A stretch of 64,000 nucleotides of DNA from Ignavibacteria bacterium (lineage in GTDB: Bacteria; Bacteroidota; Ignavibacteria; Tepidaquicellales; Tepidaquicellaceae): positions 62,001 to 126,000 of the forward strand of contig JADJAH010000001.1 in assembly GCA_016704345.1 (NCBI GenBank), in the 5' to 3' direction. The notes under the pieces were generated by a model. It made no database searches. It worked only from the letters and a program-made list of their open reading frames with translations, and was not told the origin of the DNA. Below are positions 54,705 to 62,927 of this stretch, one piece after another; positions within the stretch are counted from its first letter, which is position 1, and each line of letters opens with the position of its first letter. The translations under genes and the position numbers were made by a program.

Positions 54705-55244
54705 TTGTTGGATTATCAGAAGTGCCTGTCGATAGGAAAAATTGTCAAACCAATCGGAATAAAGGGTGCAGTTAAAGTGATTTCTCTGAGTGATTTTCCG
54801 GAGAGATTTCTTAAGAGCAATTTTGTATATCTTTTTGACGAAAAGACCGGCTCTTTTGTTAAGAACAATAACATGGGTGGATTCGATTTTGAGATCAGTG
54901 AAAGTTCAGTGGGAAATGGATTCTTTAGAGTAGGTTTCTCCGGTTATAACAGGATTGAAGATGTTTCCGATTTGATTGGCGCGGTAGTGATGATTGATGA
55001 AATGGACAGATATGAACTTAAGGAAGGAAGATACTATTACTATGACTTAGTAGGACTTGAAGTATATGACAAAGGTTCATTGATTGGCAAAGTGGATTCA
55101 GTTGTCGATTATGGAAGCGGTGATTTATTCCGGATAGTAAATGAGGGGAAAGAGATTCTGATACCGTTTATGAAAGAATTTGTGAAGGAGATTGATCTCA
55201 ACAGAAAGAGAATAGATGTGGAACTGATAGAAGGTTTTCATTGA
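54705..55244 (+). CDS. rimM: 16S rRNA processing protein RimM
   Basis: Assembles the 30S head by binding S19. N-terminal domain (IGKIVKPIGIKGAVKVISLS), linker and PRC-barrel domain (YYYYDLVGLEVYDKGSLIGK, VDYGSGDLFRIVNEGKEILI, PFMKEFVKEIDLNRKRIDVE). The 179 aa length is normal. The frame starts at TTG 54705, immediately after the khpA stop; the next codon is also TTG, so either may be used. Confidence 0.95.
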   Translation: MLDYQKCLSIGKIVKPIGIKGAVKVISLSDFPERFLKSNFVYLFDEKTGSFVKNNNMGGFDFEISESSVGNGFFRVGFSGYNRIEDVSDLIGAVVMIDEMDRYELKEGRYYYYDLVGLEVYDKGSLIGKVDSVVDYGSGDLFRIVNEGKEILIPFMKEFVKEIDLNRKRIDVELIEGFH

Positions 55245-55259
55245 AGTTAAACAGTTCTT

Positions 55260-55940
55260 ATGAGATTTGACATAGTTAGCGCAAATCCTAAGATACTTGA
55301 AAGTTCTTTAAAGCACGGACTGATTTCAAGAGCTGAGAATAAGTCACTGATAAGTACTCACATACACAATCTCAGAGACTTTGCCGAAGGAAAGTATAAG
55401 CAGATAGACGATATTCCTTATGGCGGAGGAACAGGAATGATACTTAAGCCTGAGCCGTTTTTCAGGTGCATCAATTCCCTTCTTGAGCAAAGAAAGTATG
55501 ATGAGATCATCTACCCCTCTCCTCAGGGAAGAAAATTTAATCAGCCATTGGCGAACGAACTTTCTCTAAGAGAAAATCTATTGCTTATTTGCGGTCATTA
55601 CAAAGGAATTGATGAAAGAGTTATAAAGAAGTTTGTTACTATGGAGATTTCAATTGGCAACTATGTTCTTTCTTGCGGAGACATAGCCTCACTGGTTGTG
55701 ATTGATGCGGTTGCAAGATTGATACCGGGTACATTAGGAGATGGTGAGTCAGCGATTACGGACTCTTTTCAAGTTGAAACAGGATTTGACTTTCCCCAAT
55801 ATACAAGGCCCGCTGTGTACGAACGTCTCAGCGTTCCAAAAGTTCTCTTGTCTGGTAATCACAAAGAGATTGACTTGTGGAGATCGAAGAAAGCAAAAAC
55901 AAAGTTCAGGAAGATAAAGAAAATTAACAAAGACAAATAA
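55260..55940 (+). CDS. trmD: tRNA (guanine-N1-)-methyltransferase TrmD
   Basis: Makes m1G37 in tRNA using S-adenosylmethionine. It starts MRFDIVSANPKILESSLKHG. Typical are DIPYGGGTGMILKPEPFFRC, IIYPSPQGRKFNQPLANEL, LLICGHYKGIDERVIKKFV and SIGNYVLSCGDIASLVVIDA (trefoil-knot SAM site). It ends TGFDFPQYTRPAVYERLSVP then VLLSGNHKEIDLWRSKK. The 226 aa length is normal. ATG 55260 lies 15 bases after rimM. Confidence 0.97.
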   Translation: MRFDIVSANPKILESSLKHGLISRAENKSLISTHIHNLRDFAEGKYKQIDDIPYGGGTGMILKPEPFFRCINSLLEQRKYDEIIYPSPQGRKFNQPLANELSLRENLLLICGHYKGIDERVIKKFVTMEISIGNYVLSCGDIASLVVIDAVARLIPGTLGDGESAITDSFQVETGFDFPQYTRPAVYERLSVPKVLLSGNHKEIDLWRSKKAKTKFRKIKKINKDK

Positions 55941-55964
55941 TCTCATTCATAAGGAGAAACAGTA

Positions 55965-56399
55965 ATGGAAAAAATAATAAACCTTGTCACAGCGGGACAG
56001 ATCAGAAACGACTTGCCGGAATTTCATGTCGGTGATACAGTTTCTGTGTCCGTAAATGTGTTTGAAGGTGAGAAGGAACGCATTCAGATATTCAAAGGTA
56101 TTGTGATGGGTATCAAAGGCGGAGGCATCAGCAAAACATTCCGCGTCAGAAAGATCGCTAATGGAGTCGGGGTGGAAAGAATTTTCCCTATCAACTCACC
56201 GAGGATCGCAAAAGTTGAGATACTCAAGCACGGAATCGTACGAAGAGCTAAGCTTTATTATCTGAGAGGACTAACAGGCAAAGCTGCTACAAAGATCAAA
56301 GAAAAAAAGAAAGTCGCAAAAGTAATTGAAACAATTACCGAGAAAGTAACTGAACCGGTAGTCCAAACAGCGGCGGTTCAGGAATCAATCGAATCCTGA
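55965..56399 (+). CDS. rplS: Ribosomal protein L19
   Basis: 144 aa. LPEFHVGDTVSVSVNVFEGE, RIQIFKGIVMGIKGGGISKT, FRVRKIANGVGVERIFPINS and RRAKLYYLRGLTGKAATKIK cover the whole L19 fold. A 25-residue tail rich in Val/Thr/Glu follows, somewhat longer than in E. coli. ATG 55965 has AAGGAGAAA upstream. It is the last gene of the ffh-rplS cluster, closed by a terminator. Confidence 0.97.
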   Translation: MEKIINLVTAGQIRNDLPEFHVGDTVSVSVNVFEGEKERIQIFKGIVMGIKGGGISKTFRVRKIANGVGVERIFPINSPRIAKVEILKHGIVRRAKLYYLRGLTGKAATKIKEKKKVAKVIETITEKVTEPVVQTAAVQESIES

Positions 56400-56423
56400 T
56401 CTTAACTTAAAGTTGGTATAAAT

Positions 56424-56453
56424 AACCGTCATATTCTTCTTGGCGGTTTTTTT
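56424..56453 (+). terminator. Terminator after rplS
   Basis: AACCGTC (56424-56430) pairs with GGCGGTT (56442-56448) with one T-G pair, followed by a run of seven T. It closes the translation cluster, a few bases before the nucleoside kinase start. Confidence 0.85.
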
Positions 56454-56459
56454 ATTTTC

Positions 56460-57086
56460 ATGAAAGAAGGGAAATACTTTGTTTCGGTTGCGGGTAACAT
56501 CGGTTCAGGGAAATCCTCTCTTACGGGGATCATCTCGGATGAATTCGGTTGGAAGCCATACTTTGAGAAAGTCGATACGAATCCATACTTAAAGGATTTT
56601 TATGCAGACATGTCGAGGTGGTCATTCAATCTGCAGGTCTATTTTCTTTCTCACAGGTTCAGCGTTCACAAGCAGATACTTAAAGCCCGCAAATCTGTTA
56701 TTCAGGACAGAAGTATTTACGAGGATGTGGAGATCTTTGCAGAAAACCTATACCGGATGGGGAAGATGAAAAAGCGCGACTTTGACAATTACAAAAGACT
56801 TTTCGCTGAAATGACATCATTCCTGAAACCGCCGGATCTACTGATCTATCTTCGCACGGGAATGCCTAAACTCATAAAGCAAATAAGGCTCCGAGGAAGA
56901 GATTTTGAGAAGACTATTGAGCCTGACTATATACTTCGCCTCAACAACAGTTATGATGACTGGATAAAGAGATATTCGCTCGGCAGAAAACTTATCATCG
57001 AAACAGATAATATCGATTTTGTCAACAGACGAAAAGATCTTGACAGAATAATTGAACTAATGGGAAAGAATCTTCCATCCCAATGA
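56460..57086 (+). CDS. Deoxynucleoside kinase
   Basis: Phosphorylates deoxyribonucleosides for salvage (deoxyadenosine/deoxyguanosine kinase family). P-loop VAGNIGSGKSSLTGIIS at the start, lid/substrate motif QDRSIYEDVEIFAENLY and the arginine-rich IRLRGRDFEKTIEPDYILRL. The 208 aa length is normal. ATG 56460 lies just after the rplS terminator. It overlaps the next gene by 4 bases. The cdd/tdk genes a few kb away show that salvage is well represented here. Confidence 0.9.
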   Translation: MKEGKYFVSVAGNIGSGKSSLTGIISDEFGWKPYFEKVDTNPYLKDFYADMSRWSFNLQVYFLSHRFSVHKQILKARKSVIQDRSIYEDVEIFAENLYRMGKMKKRDFDNYKRLFAEMTSFLKPPDLLIYLRTGMPKLIKQIRLRGRDFEKTIEPDYILRLNNSYDDWIKRYSLGRKLIIETDNIDFVNRRKDLDRIIELMGKNLPSQ

Positions 57087-58255
57087 AATTCAGTGAGATC
57101 AAACTGCCTGCCTGCAAGAAATTTTCCGGTTACAAACCTTGCTTCTCCTATTACAATTGTCTTACTGAAGGCTGCAAGCTGGATACAGAAGATGGCAGAA
57201 CCGGTAAGAAGATACTTATAATTTCTCTTGACGCACTGGGCAACGTAGTGCTGAACACCTCAATCCTGGTTTCCCTAAAGAAGAAATATCCCGAAAGCAC
57301 AGTTTACTGGATAACACAAAAATCTTCCCACCCCATACTTGCAAACAACCCGTACATAGATCATTCCTACATTTGGGATGATGAATCACGAATGATTCTT
57401 CGCAACATAGAATTTGATGTTCTTATGAATGGTGACAAATCTGTTTATGCATGTGCTTTTGCAAATGAGATTAATGCAAAGGAGAAATTCGGTTTCATTC
57501 TTGACTCAAGCGGCAAGATCATGCCCGCAAATGAAAGTGCAATGTACAATTACATGATGGGGATCGATGACAAGTTAAAGTTCAGAGAGAATAATCGATC
57601 CGGGAGCGAGATCATTCATGAAACCTTTGGACTCGAATATGAAAGAAATGATTATGTATTTGATTTTAGTGATGCGGAGATTGAGTTTATAGAAAAGTAT
57701 AAGTCACAGATAAATTATGCCCCGTCAAGAGTATATGTTGGGTTCAATACCGGTTGTTCCAATCTCTTTCCAAATAAGAAAATGACAGTTGAACAACACA
57801 TTGAATTGATCAAAAGTCTTTCAGTATATGATAATCTAAAAATCGTTTTGCTGGGCGGGAAAGAAGATACCGAGAGAAATTTGAAAATATTTGAGGGACT
57901 TGGAAAAGCGATGCAAGACAACATCATTTATACTCCGACAAATCTGGGATTGAGGAACGGCGCATGCTTCATGAACATCTGCGATATAGTTGTAACAGGA
58001 GACAGCTTTGGGATGCACCTGGCAATTGCTTTGAAGAAATATGTAATTGCATGGTTCGGGCTCTCCTGCTGGAGCGAAATTGATCTTTATGACCGAGGGG
58101 AAAAGCTTTATCCGGAGGGGCTTGAATGCGCCCCATGCTGGAAGAAGCAATGCCCTTTCAATCTCGAATGCATTGATATGATAAATCTGAGCAAGATCAC
58201 CGAACTTGTCAGAAAATATTCACTTGTAAAAACTCTTATCTCACACAAGAACTGA
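57083..58255 (+). CDS. GT9-family glycosyltransferase (heptosyltransferase-like), first copy
   Basis: 390 aa with a GT-B layout of the LPS heptosyltransferase family. The N-terminal half has ILIISLDALGNVVLNTSILV and STVYWITQKSSHPILANNPY. The C-terminal half has VYVGFNTGCSNLFPNKKMT, KIVLLGGKEDTERNL and CDIVVTGDSFGMHLAIALKK (donor site). It carries two Cys-rich ends (CKKFSGYKPCFSYYNC and ECAPCWKKQCPFNLEC), the latter of a type seen in GT9 proteins. The donor and acceptor sugars cannot be told. It overlaps the kinase gene by 4 bases. Confidence 0.88.
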   Translation: MKFSEIKLPACKKFSGYKPCFSYYNCLTEGCKLDTEDGRTGKKILIISLDALGNVVLNTSILVSLKKKYPESTVYWITQKSSHPILANNPYIDHSYIWDDESRMILRNIEFDVLMNGDKSVYACAFANEINAKEKFGFILDSSGKIMPANESAMYNYMMGIDDKLKFRENNRSGSEIIHETFGLEYERNDYVFDFSDAEIEFIEKYKSQINYAPSRVYVGFNTGCSNLFPNKKMTVEQHIELIKSLSVYDNLKIVLLGGKEDTERNLKIFEGLGKAMQDNIIYTPTNLGLRNGACFMNICDIVVTGDSFGMHLAIALKKYVIAWFGLSCWSEIDLYDRGEKLYPEGLECAPCWKKQCPFNLECIDMINLSKITELVRKYSLVKTLISHKN

Positions 58256-58287
58256 TACCTGGGTTTAATCCAGTCCGGTACTTTTTT
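58256..58287 (+). terminator. Weak terminator after the first GT9 gene
   Basis: TACC-TGG and CCA-GTCC-GGTA form an interrupted stem (58256-58280) followed by six T. It could also serve the converging 55-residue gene on the other strand. It is weaker than the other hairpins here. Confidence 0.4.
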
Positions 58288-58432
58288 CTTTTTTAGTCAC
58301 CTTGTCATCACTCTTTCCTTTGGAAATCCTGCTTACAAATGAATTGCTGTAAGAACCGACAGAAGTAATCACATAAAGTATCAGTATTGCTATGACTGCG
58401 ACAATAGAAATGACCCAGATCGCTGTCTCCAT
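58265..58432 (-). CDS. Small single-pass membrane protein, 55 aa
   Basis: An ATG at 58432, with AGGAAAGGAAG a few bases upstream, opens a frame of 55 codons: METAIWVISIVAVIAILILY forms a membrane helix, followed by VITSVGSYSNSFVSRISKGK and a basic/acidic tail ending STGLD. It starts 16 bases after the stop of leucine dehydrogenase on the same strand, so it is likely the distal gene of that operon. I recognise no family. The good ribosome site and sensible membrane topology favour a real small protein. Confidence 0.65.
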   Translation of the reverse strand: METAIWVISIVAVIAILILYVITSVGSYSNSFVSRISKGKSDDKVTKKEKSTGLD

Positions 58433-58448
58433 TTACTTCCTTTCCTGT

Positions 58449-59570
58449 TTACTGATTTCTCATCTTGAATAGATTAATATCTCTGTATATTCTAATTCTT
58501 TTAGCGCTGGATATTGCATGAATTCTTTCTTCAGCAATATGCCTTGAAGCTTCTTCAGTGGGAATATTGTCTCTTTTTGAAATCTCAATGACTTTCTTGA
58601 CAATGTCATAGATTCCTGATGCCTGCTTTAGAGCTCTTTCCCTGTTATAGCCTTCCAGTTCATTGTACACATTGATAAGTCCACCGGAGTTTATAACATA
58701 GTCAGGCGCATAGAGGATACCCTTGTCCTTAAGCATCTTTCCGTGTTTCTCTTCATTACCAAGCTGATTGTTTGCAGCACCGGCAATTATTTTCACTTTG
58801 AGCTGTGGAATAGTTTCGTCATTAATAATTCCTCCAAGAGCTGCCGGTGAAAATACGTCGGCATCAACTGAGAACACATCTTCATTCGAAACTATTGTTG
58901 CTTTGTATTCATCTGCTATCGGTTTCAGTTTATCTTCAAACAGATCATTTACAAAAAGCACTGCACCTTCTTCATGTAGATACTTGCAGAGATGTTTGCC
59001 TACGTTTCCGCCTGCGCCTTGGATCACTACTTTTTTACCTTCAAGAGAATCGCTGCCGAAGACTTCGTTTATGCATGCTTTGATTCCAACGTATGTGCCG
59101 TAAGCCGTTACCGGTGAAGGATCTCCGCTGCCTCCTACTTCAGTAGGAATACCGGTAACGTGCCTTGTTTCCATCATAATATATTCCATATCCTTTACAT
59201 TTGTGCCAACATCTTCAGCAGTAATATATCTGCCTGACAAGCCTTCTACAAACCTACCAAAAGCTCTGAATAAAGCTTCTGATTTCTGAGTTCTTGAGTC
59301 CACTATTATCACGGCTTTTCCGCCGCCGAGATTGAGTCCGGCAACTGCTGCTTTATATGTCATTCCTCTGGAGAGTCTTAACACATCAACGAGAGCCTCT
59401 TGATCACTTGTGTAATTCCACATCCTTGTTCCGCCAAGAGCGGGACCAAGAGTCGTATTATGAATTCCTATTATTGCCTTGAGACCTAATTCTTTGTTTG
59501 AACAAAATACAACCTGTTCATGACCGTATGATTCAATCAATTCGAAAGTTGGAAAACTGGAATTTGACAT
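58449..59570 (-). CDS. Leucine dehydrogenase (Glu/Leu/Phe/Val dehydrogenase family)
   Basis: NAD-dependent oxidative deamination of leucine, valine and related amino acids to 2-oxo acids, feeding branched-chain acyl-CoA and fatty-acid synthesis. Substrate-site phrases: IGIHNTTLGPALGGTRMW and GMTYKAAVAGLNLGGGKAVI (catalytic Lys), TAEDVGTNVKDMEYI; Rossmann motif VVIQGAGGNVGKHLCKYL; DYVINSGGLINVYNELEG near the end. I chose ATG 59570 (MSNSSFPTFELIESYGHEQ); ATG 59597 is also possible, whereas the TTG at 59621 is unlikely because it overlaps the upstream stop. About 374 aa, family-typical. It may be co-transcribed with the upstream GT9 gene. Confidence 0.9.
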   Translation of the reverse strand: MSNSSFPTFELIESYGHEQVVFCSNKELGLKAIIGIHNTTLGPALGGTRMWNYTSDQEALVDVLRLSRGMTYKAAVAGLNLGGGKAVIIVDSRTQKSEALFRAFGRFVEGLSGRYITAEDVGTNVKDMEYIMMETRHVTGIPTEVGGSGDPSPVTAYGTYVGIKACINEVFGSDSLEGKKVVIQGAGGNVGKHLCKYLHEEGAVLFVNDLFEDKLKPIADEYKATIVSNEDVFSVDADVFSPAALGGIINDETIPQLKVKIIAGAANNQLGNEEKHGKMLKDKGILYAPDYVINSGGLINVYNELEGYNRERALKQASGIYDIVKKVIEISKRDNIPTEEASRHIAEERIHAISSAKRIRIYRDINLFKMRNQ

Positions 59571-59617
59571 GGTAAGTTTATTTGGTTTTTGATTCATGAA
59601 ATTAGTTAGAAGGCGAA

Positions 59618-60784
59618 TCAACCCATGACCGGAAACAACTCCGGATCAAGCGCCTTTCTGATATAAATAAAAACATCGTCGACAGATATATGAGCCATGC
59701 ATTGAGGAGCCTGACATCCGTAATCACGCCCCAGATAAAGACACGGACTGCAAAATTTGTCGCTTTGAATAAGAACAGCATTCTTGTTGTAAGAACCCCA
59801 TTTTGCGGGATTTGTGGGACCGTGAAGTCCCATAGTTTTTGTGCCAACGCATGATGCTATGTGCAGCATTCCTGTATTACTGCAAACTATTAATTTAACT
59901 TTCTTTACAAGCGCAACAACATTATCCAGAGGAAATTGACCTGCCGTATTGATCGTGTTTCTGCCAATTCCTGCGGCAATTTCTTTGCAACGATCTTCCT
60001 CAAGTTGTGCTCCTGTAATTAGTATCCTGATATTCTCATCGTAATCTACCAATCTTTTGCCCAGGCTTATATAGTTTTCAACAGCCCATTCTCTCGGTCT
60101 TCCATTTTCACCACAACCCGGATGCAGACAAATTACAGTCTTATCCTCAAGTTCATGCTTAAACCAAAAGCTATGTGCAAAATTAAAATCTTCATCATTC
60201 AAAAAGTACTCTAATTTTTTGTCCTCTTCAGTGATATTTATTCCCAAAGGAACAAGGAGATCAAGAAATGTTTCCAGTTCATGCTTGGTTCTGGTATGAG
60301 TTATGATACTATCATATCCATAATGTTTCATTTGCCTTTCCGTCTTAAAGCCAACAGAAAAATCAGATCTCGCCAACATTGTCATGATTGCATTAATTCT
60401 CTCCCATTGACCGGCATCAATTATTACTTCATATTTATCTCTCCGAAGATCCTTGATGAATTTAAAAAACTTTAGTGGGCTTCTCAAATAACTGTGAACA
60501 TCTATCTCAACAACTTTATCTATGTATGGTGTCTTCTTGGCCACAGCATAATTTATCTTCGTGCAGATAAATGTGATCTCTGATCTTGGAAAGGATTTCT
60601 TTAGTGTTCTGAGCATTGGAATGAGCAGGATCGAATCACCTATTGCTGCAAGTTTAATGATCAGAATTTTTTTAACATTCTCAATAGGGAGCCTTCTCTT
60701 TCTCTTGAGAAGAATTGCCATTATGATAACTATTGGAATACCTAAGTACTTATCAAAGATCCTAAACAACGCTCTGCGCTTCAT
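59618..60784 (-). CDS. GT9-family glycosyltransferase (heptosyltransferase-like), second copy
   Basis: 388 aa. It has an N-terminal basic/hydrophobic region (YLGIPIVIIMAILLKRKRRL), then the GT-B fold: ILIIKLAAIGDSILLIPMLR, PRSEITFICTKINYAVAKKT, and in the second half VICLHPGCGENGRPREWAV, RILITGAQLEEDRCKEIA and LIVCSNTGMLHIASCVGTKT then MGLHGPTNPAKWG. It is close to ADP-heptose:LPS heptosyltransferase family members and probably acts in LPS core or other glycan assembly. A Cys-rich C-terminus (CSPCLYLGRDYGCQAPQC) is shared in style with the first GT9 gene. It starts with ATG 60784 and is divergent from cdd. Confidence 0.9.
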   Translation of the reverse strand: MKRRALFRIFDKYLGIPIVIIMAILLKRKRRLPIENVKKILIIKLAAIGDSILLIPMLRTLKKSFPRSEITFICTKINYAVAKKTPYIDKVVEIDVHSYLRSPLKFFKFIKDLRRDKYEVIIDAGQWERINAIMTMLARSDFSVGFKTERQMKHYGYDSIITHTRTKHELETFLDLLVPLGINITEEDKKLEYFLNDEDFNFAHSFWFKHELEDKTVICLHPGCGENGRPREWAVENYISLGKRLVDYDENIRILITGAQLEEDRCKEIAAGIGRNTINTAGQFPLDNVVALVKKVKLIVCSNTGMLHIASCVGTKTMGLHGPTNPAKWGSYNKNAVLIQSDKFCSPCLYLGRDYGCQAPQCMAHISVDDVFIYIRKALDPELFPVMG

Positions 60785-60866
60785 CTATACAGACTGTCCG
60801 AATGAAAAATTTTGTTTTTAATATACTCAGAAATCAATATATTATCAACAAAAGTAACAATATAGA

Positions 60867-61277
60867 TTGCATCCCGAATATCTCGCACTAATTGAACATT
60901 CCCTTGAAGCAAGAAAGAGATCATACTCTCCTTACTCCCGTTTCAAAGTAGGGGCGTCATTACTTGCAGGCAGCGGGAAGATTTACACAGGAGCAAACAT
61001 TGAATCCGCATCATATTCACTGACACTGTGCGCTGAAAGAGTTGCATTCGCAAAAGCAATTTCTGATGGAGAGAAATTGTTCAAAGCGATTGCCGTTTCA
61101 GTCAGCACTAAAGAACTTGTTTATCCATGCGGAGCGTGCAGGCAATTTATGTTTGAATTTGCAAAAGACCTTGACATAATTGTTGTGAAGTCTTCTAATC
61201 AATATGTAATTACCAAATTAAGGGACTTGCTTCCGGAAGCATTTGAAAGAAAATCAATTACATCATCGAAGAAATAA
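60867..61277 (+). CDS. cdd: Cytidine deaminase
   Basis: Deaminates cytidine and deoxycytidine to uridine forms. Key stretches are RKRSYSPYSRFKVGASLLAG, TGANIESASYSLTLCAERVA (zinc ligand Cys and catalytic Glu) and YPCGACRQFMFEF (the PCxxC zinc ligands). 136 aa, normal. The start is TTG 60867. Its stop overlaps the tdk start (TAATG), so cdd, tdk and the BMP lipoprotein gene form one operon for nucleoside salvage. Confidence 0.96.
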   Translation: MHPEYLALIEHSLEARKRSYSPYSRFKVGASLLAGSGKIYTGANIESASYSLTLCAERVAFAKAISDGEKLFKAIAVSVSTKELVYPCGACRQFMFEFAKDLDIIVVKSSNQYVITKLRDLLPEAFERKSITSSKK

Positions 61278-61909
61278 TGAATGAATCATTACAGATAAGA
61301 ACGTTCAAGAGAGCAGGTCATATCGAAGTCATTTGCGGCAGCATGTTTTCGGGCAAGACAGAAGAACTCATAAGAAGAATCAGAAGAGCTCAGATAGCAA
61401 AGCAAAGAGTGAAAGTGTTTAAGCCGCGTATTGACGATCGTTACAGTGAGTTTGAAATAGTTTCTCACAGTGAACAAACTTTCCCTTCCGAAGTTGTTAT
61501 TGATGCTTCCGAGATATATGAAAAGAGTTTTGAGGCCGAAGTAATAGGAATTGATGAAGGACAGTTTTTTGAGAATAATCTCGTTGAGGTTTGTCAGAAC
61601 CTGGCCGATTCAGGAAAAAGAGTTATCGTTGCCGGCTTAGATCAGGACTACAAGGCTCTTCCATTTGACCCTATGCCGCAGCTTCTTTCAATAGCTGAAT
61701 ATATTACAAAAACGCTGGCAGTATGTGTAATTTGCGGTGCTCCCGCCAACAGGACTCAGAGAATAAGTACCAACAGCGATCAGATACTTGTAGGTGCAGG
61801 TAATCATTATGAGGCACGATGCAGACTTCATCATATTGTAAATACAGACGGCAATTTGCCTCGCGGAACTGATATTAAAATAGGAAAGGAAAAGGAAAAT
61901 GCCGAGTAG
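61277..61909 (+). CDS. tdk: Thymidine kinase
   Basis: Phosphorylates thymidine and deoxyuridine. P-loop ICGSMFSGKTEELIRRIRR, then VFKPRIDDRYSE, IGIDEGQFFENNLVEVCQNL and GLDQDYKALPFDPMPQLLSI (substrate loop), and the zinc-binding VCVICGAPANRTQR with a second Cys/His set at the C-terminus (YEARCRLHH). 210 aa, normal. ATG 61277 overlaps the cdd stop, and its end overlaps the BMP gene by 11 bases. Confidence 0.96.
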   Translation: MNESLQIRTFKRAGHIEVICGSMFSGKTEELIRRIRRAQIAKQRVKVFKPRIDDRYSEFEIVSHSEQTFPSEVVIDASEIYEKSFEAEVIGIDEGQFFENNLVEVCQNLADSGKRVIVAGLDQDYKALPFDPMPQLLSIAEYITKTLAVCVICGAPANRTQRISTNSDQILVGAGNHYEARCRLHHIVNTDGNLPRGTDIKIGKEKENAE

Positions 61910-62924
61910 AATTATTGCCTGCTTACTCTTTGTATTGTTAGTTAGTTCGTGCGGCAACAAAAGTGATCAAAGCGGAAAGACTGAGAGCACAAATCTACCC
62001 GGCACAAAAGTCGGCCTGGTATTTGACATTGGAGGGAGAGGTGACAAATCATTTAATGATGCCGCATACAAGGGCCTCGAAGATGCAAAGAAGGAATTAG
62101 GAATTGATTTTGAAGTGATAGATCCGGGTGATGGCGCCGACAGAGAATCGGCGTTAAGAAAGCTTGCCAGTAAAAAAGAAATCGGACTGGTTTTCGGAGT
62201 CGGTTTTATTTTTACGGATGATATTAACAAAATAGCGACAGAGTTTCCTTCGAAGAAATTTGCATGCATTGACTATTCAGTTACACCTTCTGCAAAGATT
62301 CCTGACAATGTTTCTGCCATAGAATTTAAAGAGGAAGAAGGATCTTTTCTGATCGGAGCACTCTCTGCAATCACCTCACAGACCGGCAAGATTGGTTTCA
62401 TCGGGGGAATGGAATCTCCTCTTATCAGGAAATTTGAAAATGGTTACATACAGGGCGCTAAGAGTATCAATCCGTCAATTCAGGTATTAAGCGGTTACGT
62501 CAGCGTTTCTCCTGACGGATTCAAAAATCCTGGCAAGGCAAAGGAGATTGCGCTAAGTCAGTATTCCAATGGCGCTGACGTAATTTATCATGCTTCAGGA
62601 CTTTCGGGCTTGGGTTTGTTTGAAGCAGCCAGAGAAAGGAAGAAACTCGCAGTAGGCGTTGACATGGATCAGTACAAAGAAGCTCCTGGCTTTGTTCTAT
62701 CAAGCATGGTTAAGTTGGTTGATGTTGCTGTCTTCAAAAGTATCAAGTCATTCAAAGATGGAAAATTCAACAGTGGGGTTACAACTTTTGGATTGACTGA
62801 TAACGGAGTCGGGTTCGTTTATGATAACAACAACAAAGATCTTATCTCTCCTGCATCTAAACAAAAACTGGATTCGATAAGAACACTTATACTTAACGGC
62901 AGCATAAAAGTAACATCCGAATAG
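61899..62924 (+). CDS. BMP-family (PnrA-like) nucleoside-binding lipoprotein
   Basis: Substrate-binding protein of the basic membrane protein family (e.g. PnrA/TmpC), which captures purine or other nucleosides for an ABC importer. Lipobox LLVSSC (Cys18), then KVGLVFDIGGRGDKSFNDAA, YKGLEDAKKELGI, GFIGGMESPLIRKFENGYI and ADVIYHASGLSGLGLFEAAR, which follow BMP/PBP1 folds. 341 aa, normal. It overlaps the tdk end by 11 bases, tying uptake to salvage. No ABC permease or ATPase of the BMP type is in the window, so the partner must be elsewhere. AAAGGAAAAGG precedes the ATG. Confidence 0.9.
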   Translation: MPSRIIACLLFVLLVSSCGNKSDQSGKTESTNLPGTKVGLVFDIGGRGDKSFNDAAYKGLEDAKKELGIDFEVIDPGDGADRESALRKLASKKEIGLVFGVGFIFTDDINKIATEFPSKKFACIDYSVTPSAKIPDNVSAIEFKEEEGSFLIGALSAITSQTGKIGFIGGMESPLIRKFENGYIQGAKSINPSIQVLSGYVSVSPDGFKNPGKAKEIALSQYSNGADVIYHASGLSGLGLFEAARERKKLAVGVDMDQYKEAPGFVLSSMVKLVDVAVFKSIKSFKDGKFNSGVTTFGLTDNGVGFVYDNNNKDLISPASKQKLDSIRTLILNGSIKVTSE

Positions 62925-62927
62925 AAC

